Shown piece after piece: positions 52,566-60,563 of a stretch of 64,000 nucleotides of DNA. The translations under genes and the position numbers were made by a program. Source of the stretch: Larkinella sp049445795. Its GTDB lineage: Bacteria; Bacteroidota; Bacteroidia; Cytophagales; Spirosomataceae. Under the pieces are notes generated by a model that made no database searches, was not told the origin of the DNA, and worked only from the letters and a program-made list of their open reading frames with translations. The stretch is from assembly GCF_049445795.1 (NCBI RefSeq), contig NZ_JBMSDT010000003.1, positions 186,001 to 250,000 of the forward strand, read 5' to 3'. The first letter of the stretch is position 1, and each line of letters begins with the position of its first letter.

Positions 52566-55500
52566 ATGAATGTTTTTATCGAAACCATTATCTCGACAGA
52601 TCCCGACAAACGCAACCGGTCTTTCTATGAATTAAGCCAGCGGTTTTCAACGAAAGAGTTGCTGGAACTGCTGCGGGAACTGGATGATTTTCGGAAGTCG
52701 ACACCGAATTTATACGATAAAGTCCGGGCGATTCTGTTTTTGTACGCGGGATTCCGGTTTTTCCTGATGGAAACCGGCGATACGCCCCCGACCGGCAAAA
52801 TTCCGTACGCCGGTTTTGAGGATTTGCTCGCCCGCCGGTTCGAACAGGCCATTGCAACGGTCTGGCATGAATTGAGCGTCCAGGGACCCAACGCGGCTTT
52901 GTTCAGCATTCTGGCCGAAAGCTATCACCACCTGTCGTTTCAGATTCTGGCCGATCAGGTGCGGAAAAGTGTGCGCTCCAGCAAAGGTAACCAGTGGATG
53001 TTTCGGGTCGGTCACCGCGAAGAACACCCGATCCGGATTCACCCGGCCTTGCTGAAACGGCAAGACGGCTCGCTGTTTTACCCGGTTTTGCACGAACAGA
53101 CCTCGGTGCGGATGGACCTGACCCACAGCGGCTGGTCGGACATTTTCTTCCTCGGGATGGACTACCCGGAAGGCGCGCGGGTCATCAACATTTCCATTGA
53201 CCTGGGCGTGTTCGGGCGCGACGCCGACATTCGGCCCCCGCTCAACTGCTACGTGCGCGTGATTCCGGAGCCGGTTTTGCGGCTGACGAGCATCGACCTC
53301 AACACCACCAAAGACATCGACGACCTGGCCGACTTGTTCAATTTCGGGAACGATTACCTGAGCCTGGTCAAAGCCGGGGTGATTGCGTCGGGTCTGATTC
53401 CGCCCTCGTTTGAAGGCACCAACCAGTCGCTGCCGGACATCCTGTCGCGAATAGTCGCGCCGGGCATGGGTATTGAACTGGTCACGAAAGTCAACGATAT
53501 TCCGAAAGGCTCCCGGTTTGCGGTCTCGACCAACCTGCTGGGCTCGATTATCAGCCTGCTCATGCGGGCCACGGGCCAGACGCAGAAGCTGGAAGGCGGT
53601 TTGCAGGAAAGCGAACGGCGGCTGGTGGCGTCGCGGGCGATTCTGGGTGAGTGGATCGGCGGTTCGGGCGGAGGCTGGCAGGATTCGGGCGGGGTGTGGC
53701 CCGGCATCAAAGCCATTCAGGGAACGTTTGCGCAGGAAGGCGACCCCGAAGCCGGTATCAGCCGGGGGACGCTCTTACCGCGTCACCGCGTGTTGCAGGG
53801 CGAGGATATTCATCCCGAAATGGGTGAGAAAATCATGAATTCGCTCGTACTGATGCACGGCGGGATGGCGTCGAACGTTGGCCCGATCCTGGAAATGGTG
53901 ACCGAAAAATACCTGCTCCGGGGCGAGAAAGAATGGAACGCGCGGCAGCAGACCAACCAGATTTTCGACAACATTCTGGCGTCGATCCGGGAAGGCGACA
54001 TTCAGAAACTGGGTGCCAATACGGCCCGGAACTGGGAGGGACCGATCAAAACCATTATTCCCTGGGCGTCGACGTATTTCACGGAACAAATTATTGCCAA
54101 GGCCAAAACCGCCTTTGGCGACGATTACTACGGTTTTCTGATGCTGGGCGGTATGTCGGGGGGCGGCATGGGGATGTTTGTGAACCCGGCGGGCTACGAA
54201 GACTACAAAATGAAAGTGCTGGACATTCTGCGGAAAACGAAAGCCGAACTGTCGGCGGCTCTTCCGTTTGCAATGGAACCGGTCGTCTACAACTGGCGCA
54301 TCAACCAGAAAGGAACCTGGGCCACCCTGCGCGAAGGAACCGATGCGCTGATGCCGGAGCAATATTACGGCATTCACGTCTCGGAACTGGTCCGGAAAGA
54401 CCCGGCTTCGATATCCTACATCCGCCGGGCCGAGGTCGATGTGTTTACGACTTATTGCGAGAAAAATAACCTGGCGTATCCGCTGCTGCGGACCATCGTC
54501 AGCAACCTGTTCAAGGTGTCGGACCCAACTTCGCAGGGCAACCGCAGCGTCGAAAACGAAAAAGCCGACCGGATCAAGAAGGAGAACGGGTTCGATTACA
54601 TCCAGCACGAAGAAATCCGGGAGGATTTGCAGAAAGGCCGGATTGGCCTCTCGCGAAACCGTTTGCCGGCCGAAACCAGCATCGAGGATGTGCAGCCCGG
54701 CGATCTGGTGCCGCTTGAGGAACTGAAACCGGCGGCAAAAACCGGCGAAGCGGCCATTGGGGGCGGGAAGGTAGCGGTGTTGAGTCTGGCTGCGGGCGTC
54801 GGAAGCCGCTGGACCAAGGGCGCGGGCGTAATCAAAGCGCTGAACCCATTCGTGGAAATCGACGGCAAACACCGGAGTTTTCTGGAAATCCATTTGGCGA
54901 AAACCCGCAAAGTGTCGGAAATGTACGGCGGGATGATTCCGCACCTGGTGGCGACGAGCTACCTGACGCACGAACCGATCCGCCGGACGCTGGAAGAAAC
55001 CGGCAACTTCGGCTATTCGGGCGCTACGTACCTGTCGCCGGGCCGCTCGATCGGGCAGCGGTACGTACCGATGGAGCGCGATCTGCGGTTTATGTGGGAA
55101 GAAATGCCCCAGGAAACGCTGGATGAAAATAAGCAGAAAGTGCGGGATGCCGTGCGGCAGACAATGATCGGCTGGGCCAAGGCGAAGGGCGAAGGCTCGG
55201 ATTACGTGGATAACATTGCGGCTCAGCGGTTTTCGCCCCTGGGTCACTGGTACGAAGTATCGAATATGCTCCGCAACGGTACGCTGGCGAAGGTACTGGC
55301 CGAGCATCCGCAGGTCGAAACGCTGATGCTGCACAACATCGATACGCTGGGCGCGGATGTGGACCCGGCGGTATTGGGCCACCACCTCGAATCGGGAAAT
55401 ATGTTGACGTTCGAAGTCGTGCCGCGCCGGATCGAAGACCGTGGGGGAGGATTGACCCGTGTTAACGGCCATCTTCGCTTGCTGGAAGGGCTGGCCCAAC

Positions 55501-55904
55501 CCCGCGAGGAAGACGAGCTGAACCTGAGTTATTACAACTCAAACACGACCTGGATTCAGATCGATCCGTTGCTGAATCTGTTCGGCCTGACGCGGCAGGA
55601 TTTGCAGGACGGCGACGAAGCCCGGTTGGCGAAAGCCGTCCGGAGCGTGGCCCACCGCATCCCGACCTACGTGACGATCAAAGACGTCAAATACCGTTGG
55701 GGCCACGGGCAGGAAGACATTTACCCGGTGGCGCAGATCGAAAAGCTCTGGAGCGATATGTCGGCACTGACGGATGTGGCCTGCGGCTATGTGGCCGTTC
55801 CGCGTCTGCGCGGGCAACAACTCAAAGACCCCGCCCAACTTGATGCCTGGGTCACCGACGGCAGCAAGGCGTACATCGAAGCGTTGGGGAAGTTTGAGAA
55901 ATAG
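52566..55904 (+). CDS. Fusion of fucokinase-like GHMP kinase domain and UDPGP-type uridylyltransferase domain
   Basis: Protein of 1112 residues with two enzyme-like parts. Residues 1-170 are helical and unrecognised. Residues about 175-640 follow the fucokinase-type GHMP kinase plan: VRMDLTHSGWSDIFFLGMD (181-199) and INISID (207-212), the phosphate-loop region DIPKGSRFAVSTNLLG (311-326), GGGWQDSGGVWPGIKAIQ (368-385), and GGMSGGGMGMFVNP (528-541). Residues about 730-1112 match UDP-sugar pyrophosphorylases of the UDPGP family: VLSLAAGVGSRWTKGAG (738-754), LMLHNIDTLGADVDP (920-934) and RGGGLTRVNGHLRLLEGLAQ. A logical role is a sugar salvage enzyme that makes sugar-1-phosphate and then UDP-sugar. 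The phosphate loop departs from the GLGSS consensus, so kinase activity is uncertain. It lies 3 bp after the GalU-like gene. Confidence 0.75.
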   Translation: MNVFIETIISTDPDKRNRSFYELSQRFSTKELLELLRELDDFRKSTPNLYDKVRAILFLYAGFRFFLMETGDTPPTGKIPYAGFEDLLARRFEQAIATVWHELSVQGPNAALFSILAESYHHLSFQILADQVRKSVRSSKGNQWMFRVGHREEHPIRIHPALLKRQDGSLFYPVLHEQTSVRMDLTHSGWSDIFFLGMDYPEGARVINISIDLGVFGRDADIRPPLNCYVRVIPEPVLRLTSIDLNTTKDIDDLADLFNFGNDYLSLVKAGVIASGLIPPSFEGTNQSLPDILSRIVAPGMGIELVTKVNDIPKGSRFAVSTNLLGSIISLLMRATGQTQKLEGGLQESERRLVASRAILGEWIGGSGGGWQDSGGVWPGIKAIQGTFAQEGDPEAGISRGTLLPRHRVLQGEDIHPEMGEKIMNSLVLMHGGMASNVGPILEMVTEKYLLRGEKEWNARQQTNQIFDNILASIREGDIQKLGANTARNWEGPIKTIIPWASTYFTEQIIAKAKTAFGDDYYGFLMLGGMSGGGMGMFVNPAGYEDYKMKVLDILRKTKAELSAALPFAMEPVVYNWRINQKGTWATLREGTDALMPEQYYGIHVSELVRKDPASISYIRRAEVDVFTTYCEKNNLAYPLLRTIVSNLFKVSDPTSQGNRSVENEKADRIKKENGFDYIQHEEIREDLQKGRIGLSRNRLPAETSIEDVQPGDLVPLEELKPAAKTGEAAIGGGKVAVLSLAAGVGSRWTKGAGVIKALNPFVEIDGKHRSFLEIHLAKTRKVSEMYGGMIPHLVATSYLTHEPIRRTLEETGNFGYSGATYLSPGRSIGQRYVPMERDLRFMWEEMPQETLDENKQKVRDAVRQTMIGWAKAKGEGSDYVDNIAAQRFSPLGHWYEVSNMLRNGTLAKVLAEHPQVETLMLHNIDTLGADVDPAVLGHHLESGNMLTFEVVPRRIEDRGGGLTRVNGHLRLLEGLAQPREEDELNLSYYNSNTTWIQIDPLLNLFGLTRQDLQDGDEARLAKAVRSVAHRIPTYVTIKDVKYRWGHGQEDIYPVAQIEKLWSDMSALTDVACGYVAVPRLRGQQLKDPAQLDAWVTDGSKAYIEALGKFEK

Positions 55905-56006
55905 ATGCTGGATGCTAGATTCTTGATACTGGATTCTTGATGACTCGCTGGTAATCGCACTCATTATCCAGCATCAAGAATCCAGAATCCAGTATCAAGA
56001 ATCCAG
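55905..56006. repeat. Heptamer-type inverted repeat between the fusion gene and gpmI
   Basis: The left arm starts at the stop codon and holds six 7-bp units of the form GATNCTN. The right arm (about 55965-56006) holds six 7-bp units of the form ATCNAGN, the reverse complement. The clean 7-bp phase and an approximately 20-nt loop make this the clearest member of the family; the word differs from those in the ribosomal operon. Confidence 0.88.
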
Positions 56007-56077
56007 CCCCCAGCCATTTAACCCATCTTTAACGAGAAAACAGCGGTTTTTTGCCGCTAATGTTGTTATTTCGAGCC

Positions 56078-57613
56078 ATGAATAAGAAAGTCATTCTGAT
56101 GATTCTGGACGGCTGGGGAATCGCTCGGAAGGTCGACGTGTCGGCCATCGATGCAGCCCAAACGCCATTTATCGATTCGTTGTATACAAAGTATTCGCAC
56201 AGCCAACTGGAAGCTTCCGGGCTGGCCGTCGGGCTACCGGCGGGGCAGATGGGCAACTCCGAAGTGGGCCACATGAACCTCGGCGCGGGGCGCATTGTAT
56301 ACCAGGATCTGGTCAAAATCAACTTGGCGGTGGAAGAACATACGCTGGATAACGAGCCGGTTTTGCTGGATGCGCTGAATTACGCCAAGACCAACGGCAA
56401 GAAAGTCCACTTCATCGGGCTGGTTTCCGATGGTGGAGTACACGCCCACATCGAACACCTGAAAGGGCTTTGCTCCATTGCCCACGACCACGGCCTGACC
56501 GACGTATTCATTCATGCCTTCACCGATGGCCGCGATACCGACCCCAAAAGCGGTTACGGTTTTCTGGCCGACCTCGAACAGCATTTGAAAACGACAACGG
56601 GCCAGATTGCGACGGTGACGGGTCGGTATTACGCGATGGACCGCGACAACCGCTGGGAACGGGTCAAACTGGCCTACGACGCGATGGTGAAGGGCACCGG
56701 CCACATCACCTGCGCGCCCGATGAGGTGCTGGCGTCGATTCAGCAATCGTACGAGGAGGAGGTGACCGACGAATTCATCAAGCCGATCATTGTGACCCAA
56801 CCGGACGGAAGCCCGCTGACGACCATTGAGGACGGCGATGTGGTGCTTTGCTTCAATTTCCGCACCGACCGGGGCCGGGAAATTACGCTGGCACTCAGCC
56901 AACGCGATTACCCGGAACAGGGCATGAAGAAACTGGATCTGTACTACGTCACGATGACCAATTACGACAACGAATTTGTGGGCGTGAAGGTCATTTACGA
57001 CAAAGACAACCTGACCAATACGCTCGGGGAGGTCGTTTCGAAAGCCGGGAAGAAACAAATCCGGATTGCCGAAACCGAGAAATACCCGCACGTGACGTTC
57101 TTCTTTTCGGGTGGCCGCGAAGAGGTGTTCGAGGGCGAAACCCGCCTGCTGTGCCCTTCGCCGAAAGTGGCGACTTACGACCTCAAACCGGAAATGAGCG
57201 CCTTCGACATTCGGGATGCCATCATTCCGGAACTGGAACGTGGGCAGGTCGATTTTGTGTGTCTCAACTTCGCCAATACCGACATGGTAGGCCACACGGG
57301 CGTATTTGCCGCCGTGGTGAAAGCCGCCGAAACCGTTGATCAGTGCGCCAATGCCGTGATTACGACGGCACTAGCCCACGGTTACACGACGCTGGTGATT
57401 GCCGATCACGGCAACGCGGATTTCATGATCAACGACGACGGTACACCCAATACCGCCCACACGACCAACCCGGTGCCGTGCATTCTGGTCGATGACCAGT
57501 ACCATCCGAAGCTCAACAACGGCGTGCTGGCTGACATCGCCCCGACGATTCTGCATCTGATGGGTATCGCGCAACCGGAGGTGATGACGGGCCACAGTTT
57601 GATTGGGGAGTAA
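56078..57613 (+). CDS. gpmI: 2,3-bisphosphoglycerate-independent phosphoglycerate mutase
   Basis: Manganese-dependent alkaline-phosphatase-fold enzyme that interconverts 3- and 2-phosphoglycerate, the step before enolase. ATG 56078 gives 511 residues and MNKKVILMILDGWGIA with metal ligand Asp11; an upstream in-frame TTG adds no conserved sequence. The catalytic serine is Ser61 (MGNSEVGHMNLGAGR). The insertion domain carries HAFTDGRDTDP and TGRYYAMDRDNRW, and the C-terminal metal site VIADHGNADFM. The length is normal. Confidence 0.97.
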   Translation: MNKKVILMILDGWGIARKVDVSAIDAAQTPFIDSLYTKYSHSQLEASGLAVGLPAGQMGNSEVGHMNLGAGRIVYQDLVKINLAVEEHTLDNEPVLLDALNYAKTNGKKVHFIGLVSDGGVHAHIEHLKGLCSIAHDHGLTDVFIHAFTDGRDTDPKSGYGFLADLEQHLKTTTGQIATVTGRYYAMDRDNRWERVKLAYDAMVKGTGHITCAPDEVLASIQQSYEEEVTDEFIKPIIVTQPDGSPLTTIEDGDVVLCFNFRTDRGREITLALSQRDYPEQGMKKLDLYYVTMTNYDNEFVGVKVIYDKDNLTNTLGEVVSKAGKKQIRIAETEKYPHVTFFFSGGREEVFEGETRLLCPSPKVATYDLKPEMSAFDIRDAIIPELERGQVDFVCLNFANTDMVGHTGVFAAVVKAAETVDQCANAVITTALAHGYTTLVIADHGNADFMINDDGTPNTAHTTNPVPCILVDDQYHPKLNNGVLADIAPTILHLMGIAQPEVMTGHSLIGE

Positions 57614-57615
57614 AT

Positions 57616-57690
57616 AACTACCCCAACCCCCTGAAGGGGGCTTAAAGTCTCTGGGTTTGAAAAGCCCCCTTCAGGGGGTTGGGGGTAGTT
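57616..57690. repeat. Long hairpin repeat after gpmI
   Basis: The left arm (57616-57643) and right arm (57662-57690) are reverse complements over 28 bases, with a single-base difference in a C/G run. Each arm also contains its own small palindrome (CCCCCTGAAGGGGG). The composition resembles a short repeat that I recall as common in intergenic spaces of Bacteroidota genomes. It may act as the gpmI terminator, although the T-tract is weak. Confidence 0.8.
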
Positions 57691-57783
57691 TCCGATGGGT
57701 AGACAAAGGTCTATTGTCTCTTGTCTTTCCAAACCAAACTTTTCGGCGCGGCCTGGTGTTCGCCCACTGAGTGATGATCAACT

Positions 57784-57816
57784 CCCCTGGATTTCGACAG
57801 TCCGGGGGTCTTTTTT
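57784..57816 (+). terminator. Terminator before the lipoprotein gene
   Basis: CCCCTGGA (57784-57791) pairs with TCCGGGGG (57801-57808), one G-T pair included, followed by TCTTTTTT. It ends 7 bp before the ATG at 57823, so it would end transcripts from gpmI or attenuate those entering the lipoprotein gene. Confidence 0.65.
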
Positions 57817-57822
57817 AGGAGA

Positions 57823-58374
57823 ATGAACTACTGTTACGCATTTGCCCTGCTGCTGGGTCTGGCGGCCTGTTCCAATCCGGCCCGGGAAGCGCCCGCCGGA
57901 ACATATTATGATCTGAAAGCCTACATCGAGCAGCAGATCAACCAATTGCAAAAACAACAACCGACGGTGGTAAAGCAAGCCGGTTTTGGGGTGGAAAAAG
58001 AACAGACGACCACCAAAACCATCGACTGGAGCCGCGAACTGGATTTGTTTCTGCAAGCCGACATCAACAAACAGGCCTATCAGTCGAGTTACCGGAAAAA
58101 CCGCCCGGATTCGCTGACGTACGAATACACGCTGAAAACCGGCGAAAGTATCCCGGTGCAAGTCCTGCGCATTGAGTTGGACTCGACAACCCGCCAGCCC
58201 CGGCGAGTCCGGGCGACGCTGCGCACCAAAAACTCGTTGTACGAATCCGAACGCACCGTCTGGCTGGAAGCCGACCAAGGAGCCATCAAACACTACCACA
58301 TCGAAGGCTTTCAGCAACTGGCCTGGCTTGAGCCCAAGCGGTTTTTGATCGATGGGAGAGTGGGAGGGAATTAA
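57823..58374 (+). CDS. Lipoprotein of unknown function
   Basis: Predicted lipoprotein of 183 residues with the signal MNYCYAFALLLGLAAC (lipidated Cys16). The mature part has a helical, Gln-rich start (AYIEQQINQLQKQQPTVVKQ), then SRELDLFLQADINKQAYQSS and a beta-rich segment with alternating charged and hydrophobic residues (ETIPVQ-like GESIPVQVLRIELDSTTRQP, RVRATLRTKNSLYESERTVW). I do not recognise the family. AGGAGA lies 2 bp before the ATG. The stop codon lies inside the left arm of the following inverted repeat. Confidence 0.75.
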   Translation: MNYCYAFALLLGLAACSNPAREAPAGTYYDLKAYIEQQINQLQKQQPTVVKQAGFGVEKEQTTTKTIDWSRELDLFLQADINKQAYQSSYRKNRPDSLTYEYTLKTGESIPVQVLRIELDSTTRQPRRVRATLRTKNSLYESERTVWLEADQGAIKHYHIEGFQQLAWLEPKRFLIDGRVGGN

Positions 58375-58449
58375 GAGTTAAGACGGGGCCGCCCGGCGGT
58401 TGGCTGACGCGTTCTATTCCTGCGGAGCCAACTCTTAATTCATAACTCT
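58368..58449. repeat. Heptamer-type inverted repeat with GC-rich core
   Basis: The 12-bp arm 58368-58379 is the exact reverse complement of 58430-58441, and 7-bp units continue on the right side to 58449. Inside, GTTGGCT pairs with AGCCAAC. The loop contains CGGGGCCGCCCG (58384-58395), the same 12-mer found in the fusA-rpsJ hairpin. It overlaps the end of the lipoprotein gene and separates it from the convergent TPM gene. Confidence 0.85.
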
Positions 58450-59248
58450 AATAGTCTCCCCCCGCGCCACCACCGCCGAAGCTGCCCCCGCCGAAGCCGC
58501 CGAAACTGCTGCCGCCACCTCCTCCGCCCCAGCTACCGGACGAACCGCCCCAGCCGGAAAACGTCGAGGTTGGGAAGGGCACCGGAAAGAAACCGCCCCC
58601 GCGATTCCGGTTGCTGCCTCCGCCCCGGTTGCGGCTGATCCAGATGATGACAACAATCACGATGAAGATGATCAGGAAAAAGATGATGCCGTCGCCCACG
58701 TCGGCGTCGCCGGATGGGTCGGCCTGGTATTCTCCGCTGGCGCGCCGGATGATTTCATTGGTGGCTTCGTCCAGACCGGCGTACCACTGCTCGCTTTTGA
58801 AACGCGGTACAATGATCTGGCTCACAATCCGCTTGGCGATGGCGTCGGGAATGGCGCCTTCCAGCCCGTAGCCAGTGGCAATGAACACCTTGCGGGTTGA
58901 GGGTACCCAGGTCAGAACCAGCCCGTTGTTCTTGCCTTGCTGCCCGACGCCCCATTTCCGCCCGACCTGAAAACTGAAGTCGCCAATTGGGTACGGATCG
59001 GTCGTTTTGACAATCAGAATGACAATTTGGGTGGAGGTCGAGTCGTTGTAACGCCGGAGTTTTTCTTCCAGCCGTGCGCGCTCATCCGGTTGCAAAATGC
59101 CCACGAAATCGTTCACCAGCCGGGGTGGATTCGGGCGGTCCGGAATAACATCGTTCTGGCCCAACGCCCGAAGCGACGCCATCGTCAGCAGCAGCAGCAG
59201 CAACCGGATCGGTCCCACAACCTGATATGAAAAAAAGCGAAGCGTCAT
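58448..59248 (-). CDS. TPM domain protein, membrane-anchored with glycine-rich tail
   Basis: Protein of 266 residues: signal peptide (IRLLLLLLTMASLRALGQ), periplasmic TPM domain (about 38-170; VNDFVGILQPDERARLEEKL, WGVGQQGKNNGLVLTWVPST, ATGYGLEGAIPDAIAKRIVS), one transmembrane helix (IIFFLIIFIVIVVIIWI, about 187-203), and a tail of mostly Gly and Ser (about 206-266). This is the usual plan of the YgcG class. It starts at the base next to the stop of the upstream TPM gene, so translation is coupled. Members are found with LemA in many bacteria; the biochemical role is not settled. Confidence 0.9.
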   Translation of the reverse strand: MTLRFFSYQVVGPIRLLLLLLTMASLRALGQNDVIPDRPNPPRLVNDFVGILQPDERARLEEKLRRYNDSTSTQIVILIVKTTDPYPIGDFSFQVGRKWGVGQQGKNNGLVLTWVPSTRKVFIATGYGLEGAIPDAIAKRIVSQIIVPRFKSEQWYAGLDEATNEIIRRASGEYQADPSGDADVGDGIIFFLIIFIVIVVIIWISRNRGGGSNRNRGGGFFPVPFPTSTFSGWGGSSGSWGGGGGGSSFGGFGGGSFGGGGAGGDY

Positions 59249-59683
59249 TTAGTGTGAAATTTCGTCGGAAAGCTCGTTGGAGTCGTTCGCCAATCGAGGG
59301 AAATACTGCCGCAACTGCTGCCCCGCCCGTTCGATTCCCAGGCAAAAACCGTCGGTAAACCGGCTCTGCCGAAAGTTCTCGCGCATAATGTTTTTGGTGG
59401 TTTCCCAGAAATCTTTCGGCACTACCCGGTCGATGCCTGCGTCGCCGATGACGGCAAACTTGTGGTCTTCCGTCGCCAGGTAAAACAGCACGCCGTTGCG
59501 CTGGGCGGTTTTTTCCATGCCTAAGTGGTGAAACACCTGCACGGCCCGGTCGAGCACGTCGGGCGTCGGACAATGCAGTTCCAGATGCACCCGGATTTCG
59601 CCCGACGTCTCCAACTCCGCCGACCGAATCGCCTGAATGATCCGCTGCTGCTCCTCCGCCGTAAAAAGATTGATGGCAGACAT
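59249..59683 (-). CDS. TPM domain protein, soluble
   Basis: Protein of 144 residues made almost only of a TPM domain (SAINLFTAEEQQRIIQAIRS, GVLFYLATEDHKFAVIGDAG, RVVPKDFWETTKNIMRENF). There is no signal peptide or membrane helix, so it is probably cytoplasmic. It lies between lemA and the membrane-anchored TPM gene, which it abuts without a gap. The trio lemA-TPM-TPM is a recurring Bacteroidota operon. Confidence 0.9.
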   Translation of the reverse strand: MSAINLFTAEEQQRIIQAIRSAELETSGEIRVHLELHCPTPDVLDRAVQVFHHLGMEKTAQRNGVLFYLATEDHKFAVIGDAGIDRVVPKDFWETTKNIMRENFRQSRFTDGFCLGIERAGQQLRQYFPRLANDSNELSDEISH

Positions 59684-59765
59684 GGATTGAATGATGGATT
59701 ATGAATGATGAATTATGAGTGAAATGGTGAAGCATTCATCATCCATAATTCATCATTCATCATTT
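59684..59765. repeat. Heptamer-type inverted repeat between lemA and the TPM gene
   Basis: The left arm (59684-59721) is built of 7-bp units of the kind TTATGAA and TGATGAA. The right arm (59733-59765) uses 7-bp ATTCATC-type units, its reverse complement. It fills the whole 80-bp space between two genes of the minus-strand operon. Confidence 0.87.
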
Positions 59766-60345
59766 AAAACTGGACGGTTGGGGCGTTTTGGGCGGCTTGC
59801 GAGGCTTCGAAGAAACCTTTGGGCGAGAAGCCGAAAATACCCGCGAAAATATTGGCCGGGAACGTCCGAACGGAGACGTTATAGTCTTTCACAGCGGCAT
59901 TGAAGTCGTTCCGGGCGACGCTGATGCGGTTTTCGGTGCCTTCCAGTTGCGACTGCAATTCCGAGAAGTTCTGTGTGGCCCTCAACTGCGGATAATTTTC
60001 GGCAACCGCCAGCAGCCGCGACAGCGTGCCGCTCAACTGATCCTGGGCCGCCTGAAATTTCTGGACGTTTTCAGGCGTCAACTGGTCGGCGTTCAACTGG
60101 ATGCCGGTGGCTCTGGAACGGGCTTCCATAACGGCGGTCAGGGTGCTTTTCTCAAAATTGGCAGCTCCTTTCACGGTATTGACCAAGTTCGGAATCAGGT
60201 CGGCCCGACGTTGGTACTGGGTTTGGACCTGTGCCCATTTTTCGCCCACGTTGGCGTCTTTGCCGACAATTCCGTTATACGTGCTGCATCCGAAGAAACC
60301 AAAAATCAGGGCTAGAACGATGACAATGATAAGTCCTTTTGACAT
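59764..60345 (-). CDS. LemA family protein
   Basis: Membrane-tethered helical-bundle protein of 193 residues. The start at 60345 is chosen because it gives MSKGLIIVIVLALIFGFFGC, a signal/anchor with a possible lipidation Cys; the frame extends nine codons further up to 60372. The LemA pattern follows: VGEKWAQVQTQYQRRADLIP, LVNTVKGAANFEKSTLTAVM, NYPQLRATQNFSELQSQLEG and RNDFNAAVKDYNVSVRTFP. It is the first gene of the lemA-TPM-TPM operon. The function of the family is not settled. Confidence 0.92.
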   Translation of the reverse strand: MSKGLIIVIVLALIFGFFGCSTYNGIVGKDANVGEKWAQVQTQYQRRADLIPNLVNTVKGAANFEKSTLTAVMEARSRATGIQLNADQLTPENVQKFQAAQDQLSGTLSRLLAVAENYPQLRATQNFSELQSQLEGTENRISVARNDFNAAVKDYNVSVRTFPANIFAGIFGFSPKGFFEASQAAQNAPTVQF

Positions 60346-60563
60346 GGTAGTTATTCGATTATTTGTGAGCAAATCTCGTTAAAAACCGATTGACGCGGTC
60401 AGAAATTACAGGATCGGACGCTTTCGACCAGAATCTTCGCACCGGGGTTGATGATCGGAAACGGTGGATACGTCGGATGAATAACTGCTGACGCGGACCA
60501 ATTGATTGGTAAATTAGTAAAAAACCGCTTGGTTGCCGTTATTTCGCAAAATCCATTCTGACT

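Noticed and set aside
53775..55499. 574-codon minus-strand open frame
   Set aside because: It is antisense to the kinase-uridylyltransferase fusion. Its composition (many His, Arg, Phe, Gln) is typical of the shadow of GC-rich coding sequence, with no family motif.
56234..57295. 353-codon minus-strand open frame
   Set aside because: Shadow of gpmI, which has all its active-site motifs on the plus strand.
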